Shown here: positions 9,692 through 18,108 of the stretch, piece by piece
Numbering within the stretch: the stretch's first letter is position 1
How the letters are laid out: every line of letters starts with the position of its first letter
Notes under the pieces: model-generated
The model's input: the letters and a program-made list of their open reading frames with translations, nothing else
The model's database searches: none
Told to the model about the DNA's origin: nothing
NCBI RefSeq assembly: GCF_019976755.1
Contig: NZ_AP023441.1
Location: forward strand, 1,612,001 to 1,676,000
Direction of reading: 5' to 3'
From: Nostoc sp. MS1
GTDB lineage: Bacteria > Cyanobacteriota > Cyanobacteriia > Cyanobacteriales > Nostocaceae
DNA: 64,000 bases
Program-made: the position numbers and the translations under genes

Positions 9692-9849
9692 TACCAATTT
9701 ATTTAATTAAATAGATAATAAAGTACGTGCAATAGCTCTTGTTAATAAGCAAAGATAAGTAAGAGCGATCGCACTTTGGAAATAAGCGGAGTTTTTGGCG
9801 CAATCGCTTTGGTAAAATAGCAGAGAATTTCTTAGAAAAAGCCAAAGGA

Positions 9850-10764
9850 ATGACAAGATTCATCCACGATCAATTTGCCAAAGACTACCTAGAAGAACTA
9901 CTAAAAACATTCGGAAGCGTGCAAGCAGCAAGCCGAGTCGCAGCCGAAGTGCGAGAAATCGATGTATTATTCACACCAATTCCTACACAAACAGCCAACA
10001 TAGCCACATTAGGCTTATTAGGAAAAATGGCGACAACACCCGCCATATTTGAACCCTTCCGTAACCCAGCATCCGCAGACGAAATCAACGATTGCATATC
10101 AAAATTATCATCAATCAAAAGCGCCATGCAGCGAGAAGCCAAGCGCAATAATATGAAAATCCCCAACTCCGAAATTCCCCAACTGTGGATACTCACACCC
10201 ACAGCATCAAAAAATCTCATCTGCGGGTTTGGTGCAACTGAAAAATCAGATTGGGGAACAGGAGTGTACTTTACACCAAAACACTACCGCACAGCCATAG
10301 TAGTAATTCATCAGTTACCATGCACTCACGAAACACTGTGGCTGAGAATATTAGGACGTGGTAAGGTACAACGTCAAGCAATTGATGAATTAACCGCACT
10401 ACCAGCAAATCATCCATTTTTGAGAGTCACGTTAGAATTACTTTATAACCTGCAACAAAACTTGCGAATTAATCAAAATACACCAGCAGAGGATCGGGAG
10501 TTAGTGATGAGATTAGCACCACTGTATCAACAAGACAGAGAACAAGCTAGACAAGAAGGTTTACAGCAAGGGTTACAGCAAGGGTTACAGCAAGGAGAAC
10601 AACAGCTAATTCTGCGGTTGTTAAATCGACGACTGGGAAATTTAGATTTATCTGTAGTCGAACAAGTTCAAAAATTATCTATTGGGCAGTTAGAAGCATT
10701 AGGAGAAGCACTATTAGATTTTTCTACAATGGCAGATTTAGAAGTTTGGTTAAGTCAACAATAA
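9850..10764 (+). CDS. DUF4351 Rpn-like protein
   Basis: A 304-residue protein of the Rpn/DUF4351 type. The N-terminal nuclease-like part has REIDVLFTP (about 37-45). A repeated linker of GLQQ units encoded by 12-base tandem repeats follows at about residues 236-249 (QEGLQQGLQQGLQQGEQQ). The C-terminal DUF4351 helical segment is LILRLLNRRLGNLDLSVVEQ. It is transcribed opposite to the DUF2887 gene. It probably works in recombination or DNA cleavage, but the exact role is unknown. Confidence 0.75.
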   Translation: MTRFIHDQFAKDYLEELLKTFGSVQAASRVAAEVREIDVLFTPIPTQTANIATLGLLGKMATTPAIFEPFRNPASADEINDCISKLSSIKSAMQREAKRNNMKIPNSEIPQLWILTPTASKNLICGFGATEKSDWGTGVYFTPKHYRTAIVVIHQLPCTHETLWLRILGRGKVQRQAIDELTALPANHPFLRVTLELLYNLQQNLRINQNTPAEDRELVMRLAPLYQQDREQARQEGLQQGLQQGLQQGEQQLILRLLNRRLGNLDLSVVEQVQKLSIGQLEALGEALLDFSTMADLEVWLSQQ

Positions 10765-10838
10765 TAATTAAATTATTGTTGACTTCAACTCAGCCTCTAC
10801 ACCTACCTTGTGGGTTCTGCTTTTGCGATATACATAAA

Positions 10839-10869
10839 ATAAAAAAACCGCCTGTTCTTCACAGACGGC
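10839..10869 (-). terminator. Intrinsic terminator of the rplC-prfA cluster
   Basis: On the minus strand GCCGTCTG pairs with CAGGCGGT (8 bp including G-U pairs) around the 7-base loop TGAAGAA, and seven T residues follow. It lies 27 bases after the prfA stop, so it probably closes the whole 18-kb gene cluster. Confidence 0.85.
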
Positions 10870-10895
10870 TTAAATATAATCTATTCAACTAACAA

Positions 10896-11993
10896 TTAAC
10901 CAGCACTAGAAGCAGCTAACTCAGCCAAACGTTCTTGCTGGTCTTGAGAAATACAAGATTGAATCATTCCTTCAATATCGCCTTCCAACGCCGGGTTCAG
11001 GGCAAAGTTTTGACCTAAACGGTGGTCAGTCACACGATTATCTTTGTAATTATAAGTGCGAATCTTCTCCGATCGCGACCCTGTACCAACTTGCGATCGC
11101 CGCATCGAAGTCACTTCTTCTTGTTGTTCGCGCAGCTTGATTTCATACAACTTCGCCCGTAGAATTTGCATCGCCCGTTCTTTGTTCTGCAACTGGCTAC
11201 GTTCTTCTGTACAGAAAATTCTTATTCCCGTCGGTTTGTGCATCAAGTCAACCGCAGTTTCCACCTTGTTGACGTTTTGTCCACCCGCACCGCCAGAACG
11301 CGCCGTAGTCATTTCAATATCTTTCGGGTCGATATGAATTTCTACATCATCAACCTCTGGCATAATTGCCACTGTTGCGGTCGAAGTATGAACCCGTCCG
11401 CCAGCTTCCGTTGCTGGTACACGCTGCACACGATGAACGCCAGCTTCAAATTTCAGCTTACTGTAAACGCTCTCACCTTGGATTTCCAAGATAACTTCCT
11501 TGAAGCCGCCCATTTCACCCAGCGACTCACTTACCAACTTCACCCGCCAACCCTGAGTATCAGCGTAGCGAGAATACATCCTTAGTAAGTCACCAGCCCA
11601 AATACTCGCCTCATCGCCACCAGTACCAGCGCGAATTTCCAACATGATGTTTTTATCATCGTTGGGGTCGCGGGGAAGTAGCAACACCTTCAAGCGAGTT
11701 TCTAAATATTCTATTTTTTCTTCTAATTCCTTTACCTCCAAAGCTGCCATTTCTTGCAACTCTGGATCACTGCTTGATTCTTTGAGTACCTGACGCGCCC
11801 CAACTAATTCTTCCTGGGCAATTTTCCAAGTATCGTAAGCCTCTACCACTTCTTCCAAAGAAGAACGAGACTTAGCAATTTTTTGATACTCATCAGGATT
11901 ATTAGCCGTATCAGGGTCAGCCAGACGGCGAGTTAATTCATTGAATGTTTGTTCAACGGATTTTAGTTTCTCCAGCAGGTATGATTCAGCCAT
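10896..11993 (-). CDS. prfA: Peptide chain release factor 1
   Basis: A 365-residue class I release factor that reads UAA and UAG and frees the finished peptide from the ribosome. The catalytic GGQ loop is seen in RSGGAGGQNVNKVETA, and the DNKNIMLEIRAGTGGDEA-like segment is present. The stop-codon-reading region has the RF1 rather than RF2 pattern. The start was taken at MAESYLLEKL; a longer frame to 12038 adds a hydrophobic stretch not found in RF1. It is the last gene of the ribosomal cluster, 101 bases after rpmE, and a strong terminator follows. Confidence 0.97.
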   Translation of the reverse strand: MAESYLLEKLKSVEQTFNELTRRLADPDTANNPDEYQKIAKSRSSLEEVVEAYDTWKIAQEELVGARQVLKESSSDPELQEMAALEVKELEEKIEYLETRLKVLLLPRDPNDDKNIMLEIRAGTGGDEASIWAGDLLRMYSRYADTQGWRVKLVSESLGEMGGFKEVILEIQGESVYSKLKFEAGVHRVQRVPATEAGGRVHTSTATVAIMPEVDDVEIHIDPKDIEMTTARSGGAGGQNVNKVETAVDLMHKPTGIRIFCTEERSQLQNKERAMQILRAKLYEIKLREQQEEVTSMRRSQVGTGSRSEKIRTYNYKDNRVTDHRLGQNFALNPALEGDIEGMIQSCISQDQQERLAELAASSAG

Positions 11994-12094
11994 AACGAAT
12001 GCGACGCTCCTTAAAAAAATAACAAGTTGGCTCGGCAAAAAATGACAATCGACCCAGCAAACGCAGGGTCGTCGTTAACAGCAGAGCCAAACCG

Positions 12095-12334
12095 CTACTT
12101 TTTCTTTTGTTCGCCAGAACTCTGAGTGCTGCTCATACCGTACTTACGCAAGAAGCGTTCTACTCGACCCTCAGTATCAATAATCTTCTGAGTACCAGTG
12201 TAAAAAGGGTGGTTGCCAGACCATACGTCTACGTGTAACTCTGGTTTGGTAGAACCAACAGTCATTACAACTTGACCGTTGCAGTACACTTTTGCGTCTG
12301 GATACCACTTGGGATGAATATCAGGTTTAGCCAT
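12095..12334 (-). CDS. rpmE: 50S ribosomal protein L31, zinc-free form
   Basis: A 79-residue L31 (bL31) that bridges the 50S and 30S heads. It starts MAKPDIHPKWYPDAKVYCNG and has VGSTKPELHVDVWSGNHPFYTGTQ. Zinc-binding L31 has CxxC motifs; here only one Cys remains (VYCNG) and the CSxCHPF block reads WSGNHPF, so this is the Cys-poor (C-minus) type. It sits between rpsI and prfA on the same strand. Confidence 0.95.
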   Translation of the reverse strand: MAKPDIHPKWYPDAKVYCNGQVVMTVGSTKPELHVDVWSGNHPFYTGTQKIIDTEGRVERFLRKYGMSSTQSSGEQKKK

Positions 12335-12462
12335 TGTTCCTTTTGTGGTGAATCTATATAAATTATAACTTTTTAGGGGTTAGAGCGAGTATTTAGTGCT
12401 GAGTCATAAGTGCTGAACCATTCAGCACTCGGAACTCTACCATACGCGCAATCCCCAATATC

Positions 12463-12879
12463 TTATCGTTTGGAGTATTGAGGAGCTTTCCGGGCTTTGT
12501 GCAAACCGTACTTTTTCCGTTCCTTAGCTCTAGGATCGCGGGTTAAGTAACCTTCGGTTTTTAAAGGTGGGCGATTTTCTGGGTCTAGTTGGCATAAAGC
12601 ACGAGCAACACCCAAGCGCACAGAGTCAGCTTGTCCAGTTAGACCGCCGCCTTCTGCTTTGACTAAAATGTCGTATTCGTTTTCTAGCCCAAGAGTTTCT
12701 AAAGGTGCTTTGATCACACCTAAATAATTGGCATTGAACTGGAAATACAACTCTCCAGGCTTGCCATTTACAGTCAACTGACCAGTACCGGGAACCAAGC
12801 GCACCCGTGCTACTGCGGACTTACGGCGACCTGTACCCCAGTATACGGCGCGACCGCTATTTGCTTCTGCTACTGTCAT
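12463..12879 (-). CDS. rpsI: 30S ribosomal protein S9
   Basis: A 138-residue uS9. It begins MTVAEANSGRAVYWGTGRRKSAVARV and ends in the conserved basic tail KYGLHKARKAPQYSKR, whose terminal Arg reaches the P-site tRNA. Its ATG overlaps the rplM stop codon by one base (TAATG), so the two are translationally coupled, as rplM-rpsI usually are. Confidence 0.98.
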   Translation of the reverse strand: MTVAEANSGRAVYWGTGRRKSAVARVRLVPGTGQLTVNGKPGELYFQFNANYLGVIKAPLETLGLENEYDILVKAEGGGLTGQADSVRLGVARALCQLDPENRPPLKTEGYLTRDPRAKERKKYGLHKARKAPQYSKR

Positions 12880-13334
12880 TAATCTTCTGCTCCAGGAATT
12901 GTATTAATGTTAAGTTCTTTAGGCTTTTGGGCTTCGTGGGGATGAGTAGGCCCAGCGTACACTTTCAGTTTGGTGAACAACTGCTTACCCAAGCTATTTT
13001 TAGGTAACATACCTTTTACAGCATGTTCCAAAATTCTTTCTGGTAAGCGCTGTTGCAGCTTGGCAAAGGTTTCTGTCTTCATCCCACCAGGACGACCAGA
13101 GTGACGGCGATAGAGTTTTTGAGTACGTTTCTTGCCTGTAACTGCTACTTTTTCAGCGTTAACAACAATAACGAAGTCACCTGTATCGAGGTGTGGGGTA
13201 TAGTGAGCCTTATTTTTGCCTCTTAAAATCATGGCAATTTCGCTGGCGAGGCGACCCAAGCGTTTGTCCGTAGCATCTACTACGTACCAATCACGCTCAA
13301 GGGTATCTTGAGAGGGTAAGTAAGTTTTACTCAT
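12879..13334 (-). CDS. rplM: 50S ribosomal protein L13
   Basis: A 151-residue uL13, an early assembly protein of the large subunit. It shows WYVVDATDKRLGRLASEIA, the nucleotide-like loop LRGKNKAHYTPHLDTGDFVIVVNAEKV-type core and the C-terminal VYAGPTHPHEAQKP. The start at MSKTYLPSQDT agrees with the family. A frame running to 13397 reads through an upstream repeat and would add a spurious N-terminus (MDYGLW...). It overlaps rpsI by one base. Confidence 0.97.
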   Translation of the reverse strand: MSKTYLPSQDTLERDWYVVDATDKRLGRLASEIAMILRGKNKAHYTPHLDTGDFVIVVNAEKVAVTGKKRTQKLYRRHSGRPGGMKTETFAKLQQRLPERILEHAVKGMLPKNSLGKQLFTKLKVYAGPTHPHEAQKPKELNINTIPGAED

Positions 13335-13362
13335 TTTTATTTGTCCTTGGTCATTTTTTTTG

Positions 13363-13407
<45 letters not shown>

Positions 13408-13413
13408 ATTTGA

Positions 13414-14283
13414 CTAATGACTGTTGACTGTTGACTGTTGACTAATAACTAATGACTCTTGACTAAAAACTAACTTTGGCATGGTGTCATACCAAACGTC
13501 AGGGGTAAAGGGAAAATCTGGATAGCCGACTCGTAACAAGCATAAACCTTGTGACGGTGCGGCGTGTTTTACTTCTTCCCGGCGTTGTTCTTTCCAGAGT
13601 TCGGTGAAATTAGCCAGAGTTCTTTGTCCAGAACCTACCTGTACTAACATTCCTACCAACAGTCGCACCATGCCATATAAAAATCCATTTGCCTGAATTT
13701 CAATATGGATAAACGGCCCACTACGATCGCACTCTACTGCTTGCACTTCTACCCAGGAATGCGATCGCTTTGACCCAGCACGGTGAAATGCGGCTAAGTG
13801 ATGCTTTCCTAATAGGGGTGTAAGGGCAGCCTGCATCAGAGTTTCATCCAGGGGAGCATAATAATAATGCCAACTGAAGGGGGTAACGAACAAGTTCGGC
13901 CAATCTTCAGTATAAATTGTATAGCGATACCGCCTGTAAGCTGCACTAAAGCGAGCGTGCCAACGGTTATCTACACCTGCTGAAGCCTTGATTAATATAT
14001 CCTTGGGCAGATAGCTATTAAGTACCGATGCCCACTTGTGGGGGGGAATTGAACCTGTTGCGTCAAAATGGGCTACTTGAGCAGCAGCATGAACGCCGCT
14101 ATCTGTACGCCCTGCACCATGTAGTGTGACATGATGCCCAATAATTTTAGCGATCGCAGTTTCAATTTCTTCCTGTACTGAGCGATGATGTTTTTGTCGT
14201 TGCCAGCCATGAAAATGAGTGCCAAGGTATTGAATTACCAAGGCGACTCGCTGAATTTCTGTAGGCTGGTGACTATCTAACAT
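13414..14283 (-). CDS. truA: tRNA pseudouridine(38-40) synthase TruA
   Basis: A 289-residue TruA that makes pseudouridine at positions 38-40 of the tRNA anticodon arm. The catalytic Asp lies in GAGRTDSGVHAAAQVAHF (R-T-D, about residue 63), and the C-terminal domain has GFLYGMVRLLVGMLVQVG. Family proteins usually end near the PDFPFTPDVWYDTMPK region; here about 20 further residues (VFSQESLVISQQSTVNSH) follow. They are encoded by a heptamer repeat at 13411-13464, so the tail looks like a repeat-derived extension. It lies between rplQ and rplM, as in other cyanobacteria. Confidence 0.95.
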   Translation of the reverse strand: MLDSHQPTEIQRVALVIQYLGTHFHGWQRQKHHRSVQEEIETAIAKIIGHHVTLHGAGRTDSGVHAAAQVAHFDATGSIPPHKWASVLNSYLPKDILIKASAGVDNRWHARFSAAYRRYRYTIYTEDWPNLFVTPFSWHYYYAPLDETLMQAALTPLLGKHHLAAFHRAGSKRSHSWVEVQAVECDRSGPFIHIEIQANGFLYGMVRLLVGMLVQVGSGQRTLANFTELWKEQRREEVKHAAPSQGLCLLRVGYPDFPFTPDVWYDTMPKLVFSQESLVISQQSTVNSH

Positions 14284-14326
14284 AATTTGAGTGCTGAGTT
14301 ATGCTGAAATTTTGGATTTGCGATTT

Positions 14327-14381
14327 TCAATTTTAAATTTTTCAATCTAAAATCCAAAATCTAAAATCTAAAATTCTTTGC
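14327..14381. repeat. AATCTAAAATC-type short repeats
   Basis: Tandem copies of variants of AATCTAAAATCCAAA between rplQ and truA. The same word set, on both strands, fills 26046-26168 between rplB and rpsS. Confidence 0.75.
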
Positions 14382-14386
14382 CTTCT

Positions 14387-14737
14387 CTACACCAACTCAA
14401 TAATCGCCATCTCCGCATTGTCCCCACGACGAGGTACGGTATGGAGAATGCGGGTGTATCCGCCTTGACGATTACCATAGCGAGAGGGAACTTGCTCAAA
14501 CAGTGCATGAACTAGCTGCTTGTCGTAGATATAACCCAATGCTTGGCGACGGGCTGATAAAGAGCCATCTTTTGCCAGGGTGATAATTTTATCTACTTCG
14601 CTTCGCACTACTTTTGCTCGAACCAAAGTAGTGGTAATCCGACCGTGACGGACTAGCTCAGTTGTCAACGCACGTAACAGAGCGCGGCGTTGATCTGCTG
14701 GTTTACCTAGTTTTTTGACTCGATTCCGGTGACGCAT
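14387..14737 (-). CDS. rplQ: 50S ribosomal protein L17
   Basis: A 116-residue bL17, starting MRHRNRVKKLGKPADQRRALLRAL and ending GDNAEMAIIELV, at the polypeptide exit side of the large subunit. It follows rpoA after 30 bases, the standard alpha-operon order. Confidence 0.98.
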   Translation of the reverse strand: MRHRNRVKKLGKPADQRRALLRALTTELVRHGRITTTLVRAKVVRSEVDKIITLAKDGSLSARRQALGYIYDKQLVHALFEQVPSRYGNRQGGYTRILHTVPRRGDNAEMAIIELV

Positions 14738-14767
14738 AATACTAAGGTGAACTTTAAAAGGTTTAAA

Positions 14768-15715
14768 TTAGCCGTGTTTGCCACTTCTTTCTTGAGGTAA
14801 AGTAATCCCCAAGCGTCGCTGTAAGGCTTCAACAACTTCTTCTGCTGACTTCTGACCGAAGTTTTTAATTTCTAACAAGTCTTCTTGGGTGTAATCTAAC
14901 AAGTCAGCTACAGAGTTGACCTGCGCCCGTTTGAGACAGTTGTAAGCGCGGACAGAAAGCTGCAATTCTTCGATGGGAATTTGGGCAGTTGGGTCGTCTG
15001 GAATATCGGAATTTGTATCCGTTGGTTCTAGTGAGATGTCTTTCAACGGATTGAACAACTCTACTAAAATGCCAGCTGCCGATGATAGTGCTTCTTGTGG
15101 AGAGATGCTACCATTTGTCCAAACTTCCAGGAGTAGTCTATCTCTAGGAATTGCACCATCTGCACGTACTTCCTCGACGCTGTAGTTAACTTTCCGCACT
15201 GGCATAAATATCGAATCGATTTGCAGAAAGTCTAAAGAAGTAGCTTCTTCACGCCCTCTTTCAACGGTGCGATATCCTTTGCCTCGCTCAATGCGAAATT
15301 CCATTTCCAGTTTGCCGCCCTCTGCAATAGTAGCTACATACTGGGTGGGGTCGATAACTTCAACTTCACTAGGCAAATCAAAATGTGATGCCGTAATGGT
15401 TGCTGGCCCGGTAACTAACAATCTGCCAATCTGGGCTTGAGAAGAGTAACTCTTGAGGATGACTTCTTTCATCCGCATGATGATTTCTAATACATCTTCC
15501 CGTACACCCGGAACTGTAGCAAACTCGTGAGAAACACCCGCAATTCTTACTGCTGTAACTGCTGTTCCCTCTAGGTTGGAAAGTAAAACTCGCCGCAACG
15601 CATTGCCGACTGTTGTTCCTTGACCACGCTCTAGAGGTTCTAGAATAAATTTACTGTAATGATTCCGACTTTCCTCTGTATTAGACTCTACACATTCAAT
15701 TTGAAATTGCGCCAC
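14768..15715 (-). CDS. rpoA: RNA polymerase alpha subunit
   Basis: A 315-residue alpha subunit of RNA polymerase that nucleates core assembly. The N-terminal dimerisation domain has LEPLERGQGTTVGNALRRVLLSNLEG. The C-terminal domain, joined by an acidic linker (DTNSDIPDDPTAQ), has LELSVRAYNCLKRA-type and LLEIKNFGQKSAEEVVEAL helices for UP-element and activator contacts. The start is a GTG giving MAQFQIECVESN, with GGGAGG eight to nine bases upstream; an ATG 39 bases earlier would add 13 unsupported residues. It lies between rpsK and rplQ. Confidence 0.97.
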   Translation of the reverse strand: MAQFQIECVESNTEESRNHYSKFILEPLERGQGTTVGNALRRVLLSNLEGTAVTAVRIAGVSHEFATVPGVREDVLEIIMRMKEVILKSYSSQAQIGRLLVTGPATITASHFDLPSEVEVIDPTQYVATIAEGGKLEMEFRIERGKGYRTVERGREEATSLDFLQIDSIFMPVRKVNYSVEEVRADGAIPRDRLLLEVWTNGSISPQEALSSAAGILVELFNPLKDISLEPTDTNSDIPDDPTAQIPIEELQLSVRAYNCLKRAQVNSVADLLDYTQEDLLEIKNFGQKSAEEVVEALQRRLGITLPQERSGKHG

Positions 15716-15981
15716 GGAGTAGCCTCCCTTATTTAAGGTGCTGCTAGCAGGCAAACTTATTTGCCTCTCGAATTTACTTTATTGTCCAAAGCTCATTTAG
15801 GAGTATCAAACTGCCATCATCTTGTGGCGATACAGTTTGACTTGCTAACTTAGCTTACGGGTATTGATTATATTTGGGGTGATTTGGTTTATCTCAGCCC
15901 TCCCTGATGGAAGAGCTGACACGCTTATTGTCGTCCCAGCCGTCGGAAGTTCTGTTACTCTAATTGCTAGGAAGTTTTGAC

Positions 15982-16377
15982 CTATACGCGGCGGCGCTTG
16001 GGTGGACGGCAACCATTGTGAGGAATGGGGGTAATGTCGCGGATGAGGGTAATTTCTAACCCTGCACCTTGCAATGCCCGAATCGCAGTCTCTCTACCTG
16101 CACCTGGGCCGCTAACCATAACTTCAATTTGGCGCATTCCTTGGTCTATTGCGCGTCTAGCTGCACTTTCAGCTGCGGTTTGCGCTGCGAAGGGAGTTCC
16201 TTTTTTAGCACCTTTAAAACCGCTAGAACCAGCACTAGCCCAGGAAATTACATCGCCGTTTTGATCGGTAATGGTGACAATGCTATTGTTGAAAGTAGAT
16301 TGGATGTAAGCCATTCCGTTAGGAACGTTCCGTTTCTGCTTCTTACTCCCAGATTTTTTTGTTGGTTGTCTTGCCAT
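15982..16377 (-). CDS. rpsK: 30S ribosomal protein S11
   Basis: A 131-residue uS11 of the 30S platform, with GMAYIQSTFNNSIVTITDQNG, WASAGSSGFKGAKKGTPFAAQ and the C-terminal DITPIPHNGCRPPKRRRV. It follows rpsM after 54 bases and precedes rpoA after a 266-base gap. Confidence 0.98.
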   Translation of the reverse strand: MARQPTKKSGSKKQKRNVPNGMAYIQSTFNNSIVTITDQNGDVISWASAGSSGFKGAKKGTPFAAQTAAESAARRAIDQGMRQIEVMVSGPGAGRETAIRALQGAGLEITLIRDITPIPHNGCRPPKRRRV

Positions 16378-16431
16378 ATTATTTCAGTTAATCTAAGGTA
16401 AAACTTGCTATTGATAGCAAGCAAAAAAATC

Positions 16432-16812
16432 TTACTTACCAGGAGCCTTCTTCTTACCGGCGACTGTCTGCCGTCTTCCACGACGGGTTCTAGCATTAGT
16501 ACGAGTTCTTTGTCCTCTTACTGGTAAGCCCATCCGATGACGACGGCCTCTGTATGTACCAATGTCTACCAAGCGCTTGATGTTCATTGCTTCCAAGCGC
16601 CGCAAGTCACCTTCAACTTGATAGTTGCTTTCGACTTCACCTCTAAGGGCTGCTACGTCGGCATCGCTGAGGTCTTTAACGCGGGTATCTGGGTTAACCC
16701 CTGTAGCCGCCAGGATTTCTTGTGACCTTGATAGCCCAATTCCGTAGATATAGGTTAGACCAATTTCTACGCGCTTATCGCGTGGAAGGTCTACTCCGGC
16801 AATACGTGCCAC
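16432..16812 (-). CDS. rpsM: 30S ribosomal protein S13
   Basis: A 126-residue uS13 of the 30S head, which contacts the P-site tRNA and L5. It begins [21 protein letters not shown] and ends in the basic tail [23 protein letters not shown]. Confidence 0.98.
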
Positions 16813-16928
16813 GATTAATACTCCCTATTGTTTTCGCAGTGTCTGATGGAAAAACACAACGCGGTCAACCGCGTCAGTATTTTGGCTGGTGATATGGGTT
16901 TGCTTTATTCTCAACGCCCACGGAAATA

Positions 16929-17042
16929 TTATCCTTGACGTTGCTTGTGCTTGGGATTCTCACAAATCACCATAACGCGCCCACGACGGCGGATCACGTT
17001 ACACTTTTCACAAATCTTTTTGACCGAGGCTCTAACTTTCAT
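16929..17042 (-). CDS. rpmJ: 50S ribosomal protein L36
   Basis: A 37-residue bL36 translated directly from the minus strand: MKVRASVKKICEKCNVIRRR, then GRVMVICENPKHKQRQG. The zinc ligands C11, C14, C27 and H32 are all present, so this is the zinc-binding type, unlike L31 in the same cluster. It lies between infA and rpsM in the standard order. Confidence 0.97.
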   Translation of the reverse strand: MKVRASVKKICEKCNVIRRRGRVMVICENPKHKQRQG

Positions 17043-17158
17043 GCCTTTAAAAATTGACTCCAAATGTTAGATTATAGCATTTCTAGGAATTTTTATGCAA
17101 TTAAGTGAATGGGTAACACCCAAATAATTTGTTTTATGGTAGACTTCCTTACATATAT

Positions 17159-17383
17159 CTACTTCTTACGCAATCGGTAAGTAATTCTTCCTTTTGTGAG
17201 GTCGTAGGGGGTCAGTTCTACTTTGACGCGATCGCCAGGCAAAATTTTGATGTAGTTACGGCGAATCTTACCAGAGATGTGTGCCAGAACGTTGAAGCCG
17301 TTATCTAAGTCAACGCGAAACATGGCGTTAGGCAATGACTCAGTAACAGTGCCTTCCATTTCGATCAAATCTTGTTTAGACAA
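17159..17383 (-). CDS. infA: Translation initiation factor IF-1
   Basis: A 74-residue IF-1, an S1/OB-fold protein that occupies the ribosomal A site during initiation. It reads [20 protein letters not shown] and ends [15 protein letters not shown]. It sits between adk and rpmJ. Confidence 0.98.
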
Positions 17384-17553
17384 GTTTTTTCCTCAATTCA
17401 ACAATTTTTTGTTCGGATGCAGCACTCATCTGCAAGAGAACATATTTTAAGAAATATATCAACCGTTTATTAATATATCTTAGCTAAATTTGACAACATC
17501 TTGACTTGAGCAGGGAATGGGGAGTAGTTAGGGCGCTACGCCCCACACCTCAG

Positions 17554-18108
17554 TTATGAAGCTAAAGTTTGTTTCAATTCGTGAGTGACTTCTTCTTGGG
17601 ATTGGTCGCCGTTGATGGTTAGTAGTTTTTGGCGATCGCTGTAATAATCAATCAAAGGTGCGGTGTCGTTACGGTAAATTTCCAAGCGACGACGAATTAC
17701 TTCTTCAGTATCGTCCTTCCGTCCTCTGGATAATAAACGTGTGACTACAACATCATCTGGCGCGTCTAAATTGACTACCCTTTCGCCACCTTGACCAGTT
17801 TTTTCTAGCAATTCTTCCAGAAAAGCCGCTTGTGTGACTTTGCGAGGAAAACCATCTAATATCCAACCAGATTTAGCATCTGCTTGATCAAGGCGTTCCT
17901 CTACCAAGTCTTGCACTAATTGGTCAGGAACCAACTCACCACTATTTACATAGCCTTGAGCTTTGACTCCCAAAGGAGTTTGCTCTTTCATGGCTTGGCG
18001 CAAAATATCGCCAGTAGAAATATGCGGAATATTTAGATGCTGTGCCAGAATTTGAGCTTGTGTTCCTTTACCTGCACCAGGCGGCCCCAAGAAGATTAGT
18101 CGCGTCAC
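17554..18108 (-). CDS. adk: Adenylate kinase
   Basis: A 184-residue adenylate kinase (ATP + AMP = 2 ADP). It has the P-loop GPPGAGKGTQ (about 8-17), the AMP-binding segment HISTGDILRQA and GWILDGFPRKVTQAAF. The LID is short (LSRGRKDDTEEVIRRRLEIY), the form common in cyanobacteria. Its start overlaps the secY stop by one base, so the two are coupled. Confidence 0.98.
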   Translation of the reverse strand: MTRLIFLGPPGAGKGTQAQILAQHLNIPHISTGDILRQAMKEQTPLGVKAQGYVNSGELVPDQLVQDLVEERLDQADAKSGWILDGFPRKVTQAAFLEELLEKTGQGGERVVNLDAPDDVVVTRLLSRGRKDDTEEVIRRRLEIYRNDTAPLIDYYSDRQKLLTINGDQSQEEVTHELKQTLAS

